64,000 nucleotides of DNA, from positions 154,751 through 218,750 of the forward strand of contig NZ_JACJTT010000005.1 of the NCBI RefSeq assembly GCF_014698825.1, given 5' to 3'. Each line of letters begins with the position of its first letter. Position 1 is the stretch's first letter. Source of the stretch: Richelia sinica FACHB-800 (GTDB lineage Bacteria; Cyanobacteriota; Cyanobacteriia; Cyanobacteriales; Nostocaceae). Below are positions 43,139 through 53,533 of the stretch, piece after piece. Position numbers and translations under genes: made by a program. The notes under the pieces were generated by a model. It saw only the letters and a list, made by a program, of their open reading frames with translations, searched no databases and had not been told where the DNA came from.

Positions 43139-44857
43139 ATGTCAGTGACAGCAGCAACTAAACCCCGTGATGTACAAATTCTGCCCATAGGGACAAATAC
43201 AACCATATTGCGATCGCGCAGTTGGACAAGGCTAAGATTTGAAATAGAATATGCCTTAGCTAAGGGTACAACTGCCAACTCTTATTTAATTCAAGCTGAT
43301 AAAACCGCCCTCATTGACCCTCCAGGAGAAACTTTCACTGCCATTTATCTAGAAGCTTTAACAAAACGGTTTGACTTCACCCGACTCGATTATGTAATTC
43401 TCGGTCACGTCAACCCTAACCGCGCTGCTACCTTAAAAGCTTTACTAGAAATTGCCCCCCAAATTACCTTTGTCTGTTCCAACCCAGGGGCGATAAATTT
43501 ACGCGGTGCCCTAGAAAATCAAGATTTGCAAATTCTCGTTATGCGGGGTGATGAAACCCTAGATTTAGGTCAAGGACATCATTTGCAATTTATTCCTACT
43601 CCTAACCCCCGTTATGCAGACGAACTTTGCACCTATGACCCACAAACAGAAATTTTATATTCTGACAAATTATTTGGGGCACATATTTGCGGTGACCAAG
43701 TATTTGATGAAGGTTGGGAAGCATTTTATGAAGACCGACGCTATTATTTTGACTGTTTAATGGCCCCCCATGCCAGACAGGTAGAAACAGCGTTGGATAA
43801 ACTTGCAGATTTACCAGTGCGAATGTACGCTACTGGTCATGGCCCTTTGGTACGTTATGGTTTAATCGAATTAACCAAAGCCTATCGGGAATGGACACAA
43901 CAACAAACTGCGGCTGATACTACCGTGGCCCTAATTTATGCTTCCGCCTATGGTAATACTGCTACTTTAGCCCAAGCGATCGCTCGTGGTATAACCAAAG
44001 CAGGGGTAAGTGTAGAATCCATTAACTGCGAATTTGCTGACCCGGAAGAAATCAAAGCCGCAGTGGAAAAAGCCGCTGGTTTCGTTATTGGTTCCCCTAC
44101 TTTAGGTGGTCATGCACCTACACCTGTACAAACAGCCTTAGGTATTGTTCTTTCTAGCGCTACTAATAATAAACTCGCTGGTGTCTTTGGTTCATTTGGT
44201 TGGAGTGGAGAAGCTGTTGATTTAATAGAAAGTAAACTCAAGGATGCAGGTTATAGATTTGGTTTTGACACCATTCGTGTGAAATTCAAACCTAACGAAC
44301 TCACTCTGCAAACCTGTGAAGAAGCTGGCACAGACTTTGCTCAAGCACTGAAAAAAGCCGCCAGAAAATCCATTGTGGCAAGACAACCTGCAACCAATGT
44401 GGAACAAGCTGTTGGTCGTATAGTTGGTTCTCTGTGTGTCGTCACCGCTACCCAAGGGGAAGTGAAAACGGGGATGCTAGCTTCCTGGGTAACACAAGCT
44501 AGTTTCAACCCTCCTGGTTTAACTATAGCTGTAGCCAAAGACCGTGCTATGGAACCATTAACTCACACAGGTAACCAATTCGTAGTTAATATCTTGGCAG
44601 AAGGTCGAGAACTGCGAAAGCAATTTATGAAAACCTACACTCCCGGACAAGATAGATTTGCCGGTGTAGCCACAGAGGAAAGCAGTAATGGTGGTGTTAT
44701 TCTCACAGATGCTCTTGCATATTTAGAATGCACCGTCAATAATCGGATGGAAGTAGGCGATCATTGGTTGGTTTATGCCACTGTTAATAATGGGAAGGTG
44801 TTAAATCAAGATGGCGTGACAGCTGTGCATCATCGCAAATCAGCAAGTTATTATTAA
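43139..44857 (+). CDS. flv1: Flavodiiron protein Flv1
   Basis: A 572-residue partner of Flv3 with the same three-domain layout. The diiron ligand motif is changed, as known for Flv1: HVNPNR (H90, N92, N94, R95) replaces HxExDH, and NPRYAD replaces the later histidine; Asp in YSDKLFG and His in ATGHGP remain. It presumably does not bind iron in the standard way. Flavodoxin and flavin-reductase domains are complete. The ribosome-binding site AAGGAGGT (43124-43131) is near-perfect. Confidence 0.9.
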   Translation: MSVTAATKPRDVQILPIGTNTTILRSRSWTRLRFEIEYALAKGTTANSYLIQADKTALIDPPGETFTAIYLEALTKRFDFTRLDYVILGHVNPNRAATLKALLEIAPQITFVCSNPGAINLRGALENQDLQILVMRGDETLDLGQGHHLQFIPTPNPRYADELCTYDPQTEILYSDKLFGAHICGDQVFDEGWEAFYEDRRYYFDCLMAPHARQVETALDKLADLPVRMYATGHGPLVRYGLIELTKAYREWTQQQTAADTTVALIYASAYGNTATLAQAIARGITKAGVSVESINCEFADPEEIKAAVEKAAGFVIGSPTLGGHAPTPVQTALGIVLSSATNNKLAGVFGSFGWSGEAVDLIESKLKDAGYRFGFDTIRVKFKPNELTLQTCEEAGTDFAQALKKAARKSIVARQPATNVEQAVGRIVGSLCVVTATQGEVKTGMLASWVTQASFNPPGLTIAVAKDRAMEPLTHTGNQFVVNILAEGRELRKQFMKTYTPGQDRFAGVATEESSNGGVILTDALAYLECTVNNRMEVGDHWLVYATVNNGKVLNQDGVTAVHHRKSASYY

Positions 44858-44874
44858 GCTTTGAATCCTTAAAC

Positions 44875-44901
44875 TCGTTTCCAGGTTCGTTCTGGAAACG
44901 A
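44875..44901. repeat. Perfect hairpin after flv1
   Basis: TCGTTTCCAG (44875-44884) and CTGGAAACGA (44892-44901) pair perfectly around a 7-base loop. There is no T-run. It resembles the hairpin at 6475-6499 and may be another member of that repeat family, or serve as a processing or termination signal 18 bp after flv1. Confidence 0.65.
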
Positions 44902-45738
44902 ATAAATTCAGTGGTTATAAATAGCAATGCAAATTAGTCAAAATTGAATGTTTATTGAAACAATTTAAAGCGTATCTATAGATAATTGCCATAACAATTA
45001 ATAATTAAACAATAACAGTAAAAATGCGTAAATTAATTGTTACGAATATTAGTTTTCCAGCCATGAATATATTTATAAACATGGCTAAAATTGATTTTTG
45101 TTTAATTGTTCATTGATGAATATACTGGTGCTATAAACACAAAAAAATTATAAGATTTATCAATAGGGATTTCTTGTTATTCATCAGGTTAAACTACTAA
45201 ACTTGGATTCTTAAAATATAAATTTCCTCTTGATTGATATTTGGATAATCATCACTATTAACCAGATATTGCCTGAAGGGAAAAGTGCACCTACTGGAAA
45301 CTATAGGTAATGCGAGGATGTATTAAATGTAGACCTGCTATTGAGAATAACAAATACTTGCCAAACAAATATGTAACGACTGTTTGTTAAGTAAAATAAT
45401 CTCATAGCTTTGTCATCAACCTCTGGGAAAAGATACGCCTGTTATCAATTTATAGAAGAACCAAATACATAGACAAAGATTCAATCTTGAATATAGATTC
45501 TGGATTAAATGGGGCTAAATAACTTCTACTAGAAGTTAGATTTATCCTATCCATAGTTAATAATCAATCCATTTTCATCAAGAATTGGTGTCAATTATTT
45601 GTGTCGTTTTACTTCACTCAGGACAAAAGACAGTTTCACAACCAATATTTTCAATCAGCTTCTAAGGGATTTAATCAGAGGCAATTTTTTGACGCGGAAT
45701 TAACCGCAAACAAAGTGGAAGATGAAGAAGGCGAATAA
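44902..45738. other. AT-rich intergenic region, no supported gene
   Basis: About 840 bp. The only clear structure is AGCCATG (45059-45065) paired with CATGGCT (45080-45086) over a 14-base AT loop. No gene or repeat family is recognised. The promoter of the following gene should be at its right end. Confidence 0.35.
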
Positions 45739-46353
45739 GTGGATTTTCAAACATGGATCAAACAAATAGCTGCTTGGATCACCCAGTTATTTGGATGGCG
45801 AGTTCAGAAAAGATCCTCAAGAGTCATCAAAAAATGGTATGGAAAATCATGTGCTGTCGTCAAAATGTCCAGAAATACCTTTGCAGCGATCGCTACATAC
45901 CGGATTATAGGAGTTTGTGGTGATGGGGATTATTTGGTGACTTTGGATCACCTACAACGTTTACAAGGAACACGTCTTGGCAAATTTAATGGTACTCCCC
46001 TTTACCTGGGTAAGCTAGAAGAACCAAGCGATCGCTTTCTTACCCATCGCTTTACTGTATTTTATATCCTGCCCAATGGTGATTTTCAAATCGTCTGTTC
46101 AGCAGACTGTGACTTACTGGGAAATGGTCGAGGGGCACTGACAGAACTTGTTCCCATCAGAATGGTAACAGCGATCGCACTCAAATCCTTAAAGATTCCT
46201 GATTTACCGAATAATGGGGAGTTCTTTAGCTGGAGACATCAAATGCTACGACGTGATTGGTTAGCAGAGTTAGAGGAAATAGCTAAAAATGAGCTAGGAA
46301 GGGAACACAACTTAAAAATGCGAGTGCTAAAACTTCAAAATAAAAGATGGTAA
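45739..46353 (+). CDS. Conserved hypothetical cyanobacterial protein
   Basis: A 204-residue protein with a GTG start. The N-terminus is short and amphipathic (QTWIKQIAAWITQLFGWRV), which might lie on a membrane, followed by a basic stretch. The middle (FAAIATYRIIGVCGDGDYLVTL, FTVFYILPNGDFQIVCSADC) looks like beta structure. The C-terminal part is charged and helical. I do not recognise a family. A clear terminator follows at 46374-46397. Confidence 0.6.
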   Translation: MDFQTWIKQIAAWITQLFGWRVQKRSSRVIKKWYGKSCAVVKMSRNTFAAIATYRIIGVCGDGDYLVTLDHLQRLQGTRLGKFNGTPLYLGKLEEPSDRFLTHRFTVFYILPNGDFQIVCSADCDLLGNGRGALTELVPIRMVTAIALKSLKIPDLPNNGEFFSWRHQMLRRDWLAELEEIAKNELGREHNLKMRVLKLQNKRW

Positions 46354-46373
46354 ATCAACCTATTTTCCTCTTT

Positions 46374-46397
46374 AGCCGTCATTGGTGACGGCTTTTT
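46374..46397 (+). terminator. Rho-independent-type terminator
   Basis: AGCCGTCA (46374-46381) and TGACGGCT (46386-46393) form a perfect 8-bp stem with a TTGG loop, followed by TTTTT. It lies 21 bp after the stop of the preceding gene. Confidence 0.85.
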
Positions 46398-46471
46398 GCT
46401 ATTTTATACCCAATAATAATTAAATTTAAGACTTTGAATAGTGGCAGGACATAAGCCCTGCTTAACTCACT

Positions 46472-46747
46472 TTACTCGTCTGCTTCAGAGCTATTATTTT
46501 GGAACGGCTCTTGTCCTATTTTCAATTGTTTTTTCGAGCGTTTCAACTGTTTCCATAAAGCCTTAATTTGTTTATAAGCTTCATCCGGTGGCATTTTACC
46601 CCCTGTTTCCAGATTGCAAATGTAGCTAACACGCTGGGCAAATTCCTGTAGATTTGAATTGAAAACTAAGTTTTCCGGCTTCACCTGACCGTAGTAGCGA
46701 CCACGAGGATAGAGAAAATCATCTTTGCTCATCATTTCTTTCTCCAT
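46472..46747 (-). CDS. Small conserved cyanobacterial protein (DUF7219-like)
   Basis: A 91-residue protein with the segment DFLYPRGRYYGQVKPENLVFNSNLQEFAQRV, then ICNLETGGKMPPDEAYKQIKALWKQLKRSKK. I recall this as a conserved cyanobacterial family of unknown function, DUF7219; the name is from memory. No membrane segment. ATG at 46747 has GGAG eight bases upstream, but ATG at 46735 is also preceded by GGAG, so four residues are uncertain. Confidence 0.75.
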   Translation of the reverse strand: MEKEMMSKDDFLYPRGRYYGQVKPENLVFNSNLQEFAQRVSYICNLETGGKMPPDEAYKQIKALWKQLKRSKKQLKIGQEPFQNNSSEADE

Positions 46748-47677
46748 TTATGCAACTCCCCTGCTGATTTGCTAATTGGTGGTTAAATATCTAGCCACTG
46801 TTATCATTAATTTTGTCAGACTAGGAGAAATGTAACCCTTAGATCCTGCTGATGGCAAAGTTGTGGAGCAGTTAGTCAATTTTTTATTAGACAAGATAGT
46901 CAACCTATAAATCTCCCTACAGCTAGCTGTGACTGAAAACTTATGCTTTTTGATGCCAAACTGACCACAACTCTTCACTAGCGCTCAACGGTTATCTACA
47001 CTTGATATAAAACAACATTACTAATTCCCGACTAGGATTGTCATTAACTACAACCAAAGCACTATCTATTTCAGCATTAATACTTAGATTTTGCAGTCAC
47101 CTTGAATATAAAATGAGACAAAACAATAAGACTGAAAATATAGGTTTTTTGTTGCTGTAATCAACGGATTAGCCCTAATTGAGGGAGGTAAAACATCTGA
47201 CAAGATATATTTTGATATATTTTTTTACATTATTGCAAAATTTTATTATAAAATGCAAACTTTATTTAGCTAACGCAACATTTGTCACAAATACCTGCTG
47301 ATCAGGATTTGATACTACTATTTTAATCGGGCGATTTACTGAATAGGTAGGGGGGATGGATGAGGAAAGGAAAAGGAGGAATGAATATTTTCAGAACGTC
47401 AAGCAAATTTCTGTTCGCGCAGCGTGGCGCATAAAGAAGAAGACAGAAGTTACAGAAGTTGCAGGAGTTACAGAATAATTTATGCCATTGCTGCTGAATT
47501 CTTGCATTTTTAAACTCCTCTTCTCCATCTTCCGTAGGTATACTCCTGAATTTCTGTTCGCGCAGCGTGGCGTAGGCATACTCCTAAACTCTATCTCCAA
47601 TGCCCAATGACTAAAGATACAATGGTTAAACTTGACACCAAAAAACTTGACTAACCCTAAAACTTGATCTAAATCCA
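46748..47677. other. Intergenic region with dispersed repeats upstream of purC
   Basis: About 930 bp without a supported gene. It includes a partial GTTCGCGCAGCGTGGCG unit (47413-47429), a full unit (47556-47581) and GAAGTTACAGAAGTTGCAG-type short repeats (47445-47475). The left half is plain AT-rich DNA. Confidence 0.45.
47556..47581 (+). repeat. GTTCGCGCAGCGTGGCGTAGGCATAC repeat unit
   Basis: A complete 26-bp unit of the family described at 27534-27599, followed by TCCTAAACTC. A partial unit is at 47413-47429. Confidence 0.8.
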
Positions 47678-48412
47678 ATGTCTGTTAACACCAAGCTGTA
47701 CGAAGGCAAAGCGAAAATTATTTATAGAACTGATAACCCAGAAGTGTTTCTGGCTGATTTCAAAGATGATGCGACTGCCTTTAATGCCCAGAAACGTGGG
47801 AGTATTCAAGGTAAGGGAATAATCAATTGTACCATTTCTAGTAAACTGTTTCAACAGTTGGCCGCTCACGGAATTCCCAATCATTTTATTGATAGTCCTG
47901 CTCCACATCAAATGTTGGTGAAAGCAGTGAAAATAGTGCCTCTAGAAGTAGTGGTGAGAAATATAGCGGCAGGAAGCTTGTGCCAACAAACAGGGCTACC
48001 ACTGGGTCAAATTTTGTCAAAGCCTTTGGTAGAGTTCTATTACAAAAATGATCAATTGGGAGATCCTTTACTGACACGCGATCGCTTGCTGCTGCTAGAA
48101 CTAGCCACCGAGGAACAAGTTGACCGCATTACCCATCTAGCATTGCAAATCAACGATTTTCTCAAAACATTCTGGCAAGAGTGTGGCATTACATTAGTAG
48201 ACTTCAAACTGGAGTTTGGGGTGGATTCACAACAACAACTACTGTTGGCAGACGAAATTAGCCCTGATACCTGCCGACTGTGGGATAACTCAGAAACAGA
48301 TCCCAACCGTCGAGTTATGGACAAAGACCGCTTCCGTCGTGACTTAGGAAATATTGAAAATGCCTACCAGGAGGTTTTACAACGAGTATTAACTGTTGTA
48401 GAGAAAAACTAA
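47678..48412 (+). CDS. purC: SAICAR synthetase (phosphoribosylaminoimidazole-succinocarboxamide synthase)
   Basis: A 244-residue enzyme of purine synthesis that joins aspartate to CAIR with ATP. Motifs KLYEGKAKIIY, FKDDATAFN, EVVVRNIAAGS, VDFKLEFG and LADEISPDTCRLWD are all present. The length is normal. It lies 68 bp before omp85 in the same direction but has no functional link to the lipid A cluster. Confidence 0.97.
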   Translation: MSVNTKLYEGKAKIIYRTDNPEVFLADFKDDATAFNAQKRGSIQGKGIINCTISSKLFQQLAAHGIPNHFIDSPAPHQMLVKAVKIVPLEVVVRNIAAGSLCQQTGLPLGQILSKPLVEFYYKNDQLGDPLLTRDRLLLLELATEEQVDRITHLALQINDFLKTFWQECGITLVDFKLEFGVDSQQQLLLADEISPDTCRLWDNSETDPNRRVMDKDRFRRDLGNIENAYQEVLQRVLTVVEKN

Positions 48413-48480
48413 ACTAGACCGATTTTTGAATTTTAAATTTTGAACTCCGCCTAGCGGTATGTGTGGTAGTGAAGAGGAAT

Positions 48481-50727
48481 ATGAGTAAAATGCCTTTATC
48501 TTCGGTGTGGGTGGCAGCAGTCGCCATAGCAGCCCCTTTGAGCGTGTCCTTAAGTGCCAATGCCCAAGTGGCTGACACTGTAAAACCAGCAACAGAAGTC
48601 CCGACTGTAGAAACAAACCCATCCTTACAAATAGATGGGGTAGAAACTACTGTTAACCAAGCATCTCTCCTTCAGCCAACAGCAGTAGTTGTCAAAACAC
48701 AACCCTCCCCATCTAGTCAACCTGCACCAATTCTCACAGCTAATTCTGCTTCCCTGGCTGCCAAACCTGACTCCATTCAGCCTCAACAGACAACCAAAGC
48801 CAAAACAGCCCAGGCCCCAGAACCTACCCCCTCCCCAACACCTGAGGCTAGTCCACCTGTTCAACCTTTTTCCACTCCCACTCCCGAACAAACTGAACCC
48901 CGCGTATTGGTGTCAGAAGTGGTGGTCAAGTCTCCCACAGGCACAGTCGCACCAGAGTTGGAAGAAGAAGTTTACAAAGTTATCCGTACCCAACCAGGAC
49001 AAACTACAACTCGTACCCAACTACAAGCAGATATTAATGCTATTTTCGGGACTGGATTCTTTTCTAATGTCCAAGCTTTACCAGAGGATACACCTTTAGG
49101 TGTCAGAGTCAGTTTTGTCGTTAGCCCTAACCCTGTTTTAACCAAAGTAGAATTGGAAGCCAATCCTGGTACAGGTGTAGCCTCGGTCTTACCAGCTAAT
49201 ACAGCAGAAGAAATTTTTAAACCCCAATATGGCAAAATCCTCAACTTACGGGATTTACAAGAAGGAATTAAGGAATTAACTAAACGTTATCAAGACCAAG
49301 GCTATGTTTTAGCTAACGTCATTGGTGTCCCTAAAGTTGCTGAAAACGGTGTTGTTACCCTCCAGGTAGCAGAAGGGGTGGTAGAAAATATCAAAGTCCG
49401 CTTCCGCAATAAAGATGGTCAGGATGTGGATGAAAAAGGGCAAGCCATTAAAGGACGGACGAAAGATTATATTATTACGCGGGAATTGGAATTAAAACCT
49501 GGGCAAGTCTTCAACCGCAACATTGTTCAGAAAGACTTGCAGCGGGTATTTGGACTGGGATTATTTGAGGATGTGAATGTATCCCTTGACCCTGGTACTG
49601 ATCCCAGTAAAGTTGATGTGGTGGTGAATGTAGCGGAACGCAGTACAGGCTCAATTGCTGCTGGTGCGGGGATTAGTTCTTCTAGTGGTTTATTTGGGAC
49701 AATTAGCTATCAACAGCAAAATCTGGGGGGTAGAAACCAAAAACTAGGGGCTGAGGTACAGGTGGGTGAAAGAGAACTGCTGTTTGATTTACGGTTTACT
49801 GACCCTTGGATTGGTGGAGACCCTTATCGGACTTCCTACACGGCGAATATTTTCCGTCGTCGCTCAATTTCCTTAATTTACGAAGGAAAAGACGATAGTA
49901 TCGAAACTTTTAATCCTGGTGATACAGAAGGTGATCGCCCCCGTGTCACTCGCTTCGGTGGTGGTGTTTCTTTTACCCGTCCTCTGTCTGCCAACCCTTA
50001 CAAAGATGCTGAATGGACAGCTTCTGCGGGTTTACAGTATCAAAGGGTGTCTAGCCGTGATGCTGATGGTAACCTGCGGAAATTTGGGACAGTGTACAAA
50101 GATGGAGCAGCGACAGAACTGATTCCCCTCACTCAATCAGGAGATGGAGAAGACGATTTACTGTTGTTCCAATTAAGTACCCAGCGCGATCGCCGTAACA
50201 ACCCTCTCCAACCTACCAATGGTTCTTATCTGCGTCTCGGAGTTGACCAATCTGTACCCATTGGCCAAGGTAACATTTTCCTTACTAGATTACGGGGTAG
50301 CTATAGCCAATATTTCCCAGTGAAATTAACTGGCTTTGGTAAAAAACCTGAAACCTTAGCTATTAACCTCCAAGCTGGGACTATTTTGGGTGATTTACCC
50401 CCCTACGAAGCTTTTACCTTGGGTGGTAGTAACTCTGTGCGGGGATACGACGAAGGGAGATTAGGTTCCTCCCGCAGTTATGTTCAAGCCTCACTGGAAT
50501 ATCGCTTCCCTGTGTTCTCTGTGGTCAGTGGTGCCCTCTTCTTTGACTATGGTACTGATTTAGGTACTAGCACCAGAGCAGCGGACATTCTGAATAAAAA
50601 TGGTAGTGGCTATGGTTATGGTCTAGGTGTACGTGTGCAGTCTCCTTTAGGGCCAATTCGCATCGACTACGGCATCAATGATGATGGTGACAGTCGTATC
50701 AATTTTGGTATTGGGGAAAGGTTTTAG
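48481..50727 (+). CDS. Omp85/BamA-family outer-membrane assembly protein
   Basis: A 748-residue cyanobacterial Omp85, related to BamA and chloroplast Toc75, that inserts beta-barrel proteins into the outer membrane. It has a signal peptide (VWVAAVAIAAPLSVSLSANAQ), a Pro/Thr/Ser/Gln-rich linker of about 110 residues, three POTRA-like domains (about 145-400) and a C-terminal barrel with GGSNSVRGYDEGRLGSSR and a terminal Phe (INFGIGERF). The ATG at 48481 follows AAGAGG; a GTG at 48463 could add six residues. The lpxC-fabZ-lpxA-lpxB genes downstream serve the same membrane. Confidence 0.92.
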   Translation: MSKMPLSSVWVAAVAIAAPLSVSLSANAQVADTVKPATEVPTVETNPSLQIDGVETTVNQASLLQPTAVVVKTQPSPSSQPAPILTANSASLAAKPDSIQPQQTTKAKTAQAPEPTPSPTPEASPPVQPFSTPTPEQTEPRVLVSEVVVKSPTGTVAPELEEEVYKVIRTQPGQTTTRTQLQADINAIFGTGFFSNVQALPEDTPLGVRVSFVVSPNPVLTKVELEANPGTGVASVLPANTAEEIFKPQYGKILNLRDLQEGIKELTKRYQDQGYVLANVIGVPKVAENGVVTLQVAEGVVENIKVRFRNKDGQDVDEKGQAIKGRTKDYIITRELELKPGQVFNRNIVQKDLQRVFGLGLFEDVNVSLDPGTDPSKVDVVVNVAERSTGSIAAGAGISSSSGLFGTISYQQQNLGGRNQKLGAEVQVGERELLFDLRFTDPWIGGDPYRTSYTANIFRRRSISLIYEGKDDSIETFNPGDTEGDRPRVTRFGGGVSFTRPLSANPYKDAEWTASAGLQYQRVSSRDADGNLRKFGTVYKDGAATELIPLTQSGDGEDDLLLFQLSTQRDRRNNPLQPTNGSYLRLGVDQSVPIGQGNIFLTRLRGSYSQYFPVKLTGFGKKPETLAINLQAGTILGDLPPYEAFTLGGSNSVRGYDEGRLGSSRSYVQASLEYRFPVFSVVSGALFFDYGTDLGTSTRAADILNKNGSGYGYGLGVRVQSPLGPIRIDYGINDDGDSRINFGIGERF

Positions 50728-50741
50728 GGAGGAGTTCAGGA

Positions 50742-50797
50742 GTATGCCTACGGCACGCTACGCGAACAAAAGTATGCCTCCGGCACGCTGCGCGAAC
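50742..50797 (-). repeat. Two inverted-orientation GTTCGCGCAGCG units
   Basis: Units at 50742-50767 and 50772-50797 read as the reverse complement of the family at 27534 and 47556 (GTATGCC...ACGCTGCGCGAAC). They are four bases apart, directly after omp85. Confidence 0.8.
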
Positions 50798-51015
50798 AGG
50801 AAAAAGAATTACTTTTTCTGTCTCTGTTGCCTCTGCTTCCTTTCCTAGCCCTACTCCCTCATTCCCCATTGACTATAAACCACTGTTGCTAATTTGGATT
50901 TTTGTGCTAATACTATTCCCATACAGAAACTCAGTTACATTTTTGGCAGTTCAACCGAGTTTTTACCCTTACTGCCCATGAGCAACACTCACTATCACCT
51001 CTGGATTTTACCCCT

Positions 51016-51843
51016 ATGGCACAACATACTTTAGCTGGGGAGATGACCCAAGCGGGGGTAGGACTGCATAGCGGTGTGACTACCAAGGTGCGGATACTAC
51101 CAGCGGAGTTGGGAAAAGGTCGATATTTTGTCCGTGTCGATTTACCTGATGCGCCAATTATTCCTGCCCAAGTGGCAGCAGTGAATCAAACTTTGCTTTC
51201 TACTCAGTTAGGTAAAGGTGATGTTTGTGTCCGCACTGTGGAGCATTTATTGGCGGCTTTAGCTGGGATGGGTGTGAATAATGCCCGCATTGAAATTGAT
51301 GGGCCAGAGGTGCCACTGTTAGATGGTTCAGCGCAAATTTGGGCTGAAGGTATCGCTCAAGTGGGTTTGGTTTGTCAGTCAAGTGAGGATGAACAAATAC
51401 CTGCTATTGAACATCCAATTTGGGTACGGCAAGGGGACGCTTTTGTTTGCGCTGTGCCAGCATCAGAAACGCGCTTTAGCTATGGTATAGATTTTGATTT
51501 ACCGGCAATTGGGAATCAATGGCACAGTTGTTTATTCACGACTGAAGATTTTATTCGTGATATTGCTCCTGCCCGAACTTTCGGTCTTTTGCATCAAATT
51601 GAATATCTTCAGCAGTCGGGATTAATCAAAGGTGGCAGTTTGGAAAATGCTCTCGTTTGTGGCCCTGATGGTTGGCTAAATCCACCATTAAGATTTGCAA
51701 ACGAGCCAGTACGTCATAAAATCTTGGATCTAGTAGGAGATATTAGCTTGTTGGGTTATTTTCCCCAAGCTCATTTTGTAGCTTACAAAGCTAGCCATAA
51801 TTTACACATTGAATTGGCACAAAAAATTTTAGATTTAATTTAG
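51016..51843 (+). CDS. lpxC: UDP-3-O-acyl-N-acetylglucosamine deacetylase
   Basis: A 275-residue zinc enzyme, the committed step of lipid A synthesis. Zinc-binding VEHLLAAL and [10 protein letters not shown] are present, with the [15 protein letters not shown] motif. The ATG gives the usual N-terminus ([17 protein letters not shown]). It is the first of four lipid A/fatty acid genes in one direction with short gaps. Confidence 0.96.
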   Translation: MAQHTLAGEMTQAGVGLHSGVTTKVRILPAELGKGRYFVRVDLPDAPIIPAQVAAVNQTLLSTQLGKGDVCVRTVEHLLAALAGMGVNNARIEIDGPEVPLLDGSAQIWAEGIAQVGLVCQSSEDEQIPAIEHPIWVRQGDAFVCAVPASETRFSYGIDFDLPAIGNQWHSCLFTTEDFIRDIAPARTFGLLHQIEYLQQSGLIKGGSLENALVCGPDGWLNPPLRFANEPVRHKILDLVGDISLLGYFPQAHFVAYKASHNLHIELAQKILDLI

Positions 51844-51921
51844 ATTTAATCTAGAATTCAAAGCTATGTAGCAGTCTACAACCAACTAAATTTCTAGATT
51901 TACCCAACAAACCCATTGCCA

Positions 51922-52431
51922 ATGTCAACTCTTATCCAAGCTCATTCTCCGGAAGTGACTACCTCACCAGAAACTAGTGAGAATACACCAGTAATACAAA
52001 CGACTTTCACGATTGAAGAAATTCAACAAATGTTACCGCACCGCTACCCGTTTTTACTGGTAGATCGGATTATTGACTTTGTACCTGGCAAAAAAGCTGT
52101 TGGTATCAAAAATGTCACTTTTAATGAACCCCAATTTCAAGGACATTTTCCAGGGCGATCGCTCATGCCTGGTGTCTTAATTGTAGAAGCAATGGCCCAG
52201 GTCGGTGGTGTGGTCATGACCCAAATGTCTGATGTGAAAAGCGGTCTGTTCGTATTTGCTGGTATTGATAAAGTCCGTTTTCGTCGCCAAGTTGTACCGG
52301 GAGACCAGCTGGTGATGACCGTGGAACTGTTATGGGTAAAACAGCGTCGTTTCGGTAAAATGCAGGGTCGAGCCGAGGTTGACGGACAACTTGCTGCTGA
52401 AGGAGAATTGATGTTTTCTTTAGTTAACTAA
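51922..52431 (+). CDS. fabZ: 3-hydroxyacyl-ACP dehydratase
   Basis: A 169-residue hot-dog-fold enzyme of fatty acid elongation. The catalytic His lies in [12 protein letters not shown] and the Glu in [12 protein letters not shown]. The N-terminal ~35 residues are a variable, probably disordered leader. ATG at 51922 is preferred over TTG at 51916. It competes with LpxA for 3-hydroxyacyl-ACP, so the fabZ-lpxA pairing is common in bacteria. Confidence 0.96.
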   Translation: MSTLIQAHSPEVTTSPETSENTPVIQTTFTIEEIQQMLPHRYPFLLVDRIIDFVPGKKAVGIKNVTFNEPQFQGHFPGRSLMPGVLIVEAMAQVGGVVMTQMSDVKSGLFVFAGIDKVRFRRQVVPGDQLVMTVELLWVKQRRFGKMQGRAEVDGQLAAEGELMFSLVN

Positions 52432-52657
52432 ACTTTGGTCTCGGTCTGGGCATAGCTGTAAACTCCCGTTATCCAATTTGCAACTGGAGATTTTGAATTT
52501 TAGATGCTGGTGAAATAGTGCGGTCTTGGGGGTTTACCCGCAGGTTTCTAGTTTCTATGTTCTTAAAGTCTTTAAGTATATTTACTAGATGTGCTTTGCC
52601 CGACATTTTTGTTAACTGAATATTTAATACACAGCACTCAGTTCTGGAGACTTAACC

Positions 52658-53476
52658 TTGAAAACGCTCATTCATCCAACTGCTGTCATTCATCCCCATT
52701 CGGAAGTTCACCCCACGGTGCAAGTCGGCGCTTATGCTGTCATCGGCGCAAATGTCAAAGTTGGCCCAGAAACGATTATTGGCGCTCATGCAGTCCTAGA
52801 GGGCCCCTGTGAAATTGGGGCACACAATCAAATTTTTACCGGTGCGGCTATCGGTATGGAACCCCAGGATCTCAAGTATGTGGGAGAACCTACTTGGGTG
52901 AAAATCGGCGATAATAATTTAATTCGTGAGTATGTTACCATCAACCGGGCTACGGGCAGTGGGGAAGCCACTGTGATTGGTAATGGTAATTTGTTGATGG
53001 CCTATGTTCATGTAGGTCACAATTGCGTGATTAAAGACTCGGTAGTAATTGCCAATTCTGTAGCTTTAGCAGGACATGTTCATATTGAATCTCGTGCTAG
53101 ATTGAGCGGGGTTTTAGGTGTACATCAATTTGTCCATATTGGCACTATGGCTATGGTCGGTGGAATGGCACGGATTGACCGGGATGTACCACCATATATG
53201 CTAGTGGAAGGAAACCCAGCCAGAGTGCGATCGCTCAATTTAGTGGGTCTGAAACGTTCGGGTATGTCCGCCCAAGACCTGCAAATCCTGAAAAAGGCTT
53301 ATCGCAGTCTCTACCGTTCTGAGTTAATCTTTAAGGACGCTTTAGAGGAATTGGAACTGTTAGGGGATTCTGTAGAATTACAGCATCTACGGCGCTTTTT
53401 ACTGCTGTCACAAATGCCAGGACGACGAGGTTTGATTCCTGGTAGAAGTAAAAAAGTTAGAACTGAGGATGAGTAG
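52658..53476 (+). CDS. lpxA: UDP-N-acetylglucosamine acyltransferase
   Basis: A 272-residue left-handed beta-helix enzyme that transfers 3-hydroxyacyl chains to UDP-GlcNAc. Hexapeptide repeats ([ILV]GxxxxI type) fill residues 4-190, with the catalytic His in MAYVHVGHNCVI. The start is TTG at 52658, giving the family-standard MKTLIHPTAVIHP, with GGAG about 10 bases upstream. The preceding 226-bp gap is longer than the others and contains a GCGGTCTTGGGGG repeat. Confidence 0.95.
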   Translation: MKTLIHPTAVIHPHSEVHPTVQVGAYAVIGANVKVGPETIIGAHAVLEGPCEIGAHNQIFTGAAIGMEPQDLKYVGEPTWVKIGDNNLIREYVTINRATGSGEATVIGNGNLLMAYVHVGHNCVIKDSVVIANSVALAGHVHIESRARLSGVLGVHQFVHIGTMAMVGGMARIDRDVPPYMLVEGNPARVRSLNLVGLKRSGMSAQDLQILKKAYRSLYRSELIFKDALEELELLGDSVELQHLRRFLLLSQMPGRRGLIPGRSKKVRTEDE

Positions 53477-53533
53477 TTAGGAATGGAAAATTCCTGATTC
53501 AGCACTCAACACTCCTTACTCACTACTAGAAAA

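Noticed and set aside
47391..47678. 95-codon minus-strand frame upstream of purC
   Set aside because: Built mainly from dispersed GTTCGCGCAG and GAAGTT repeats.
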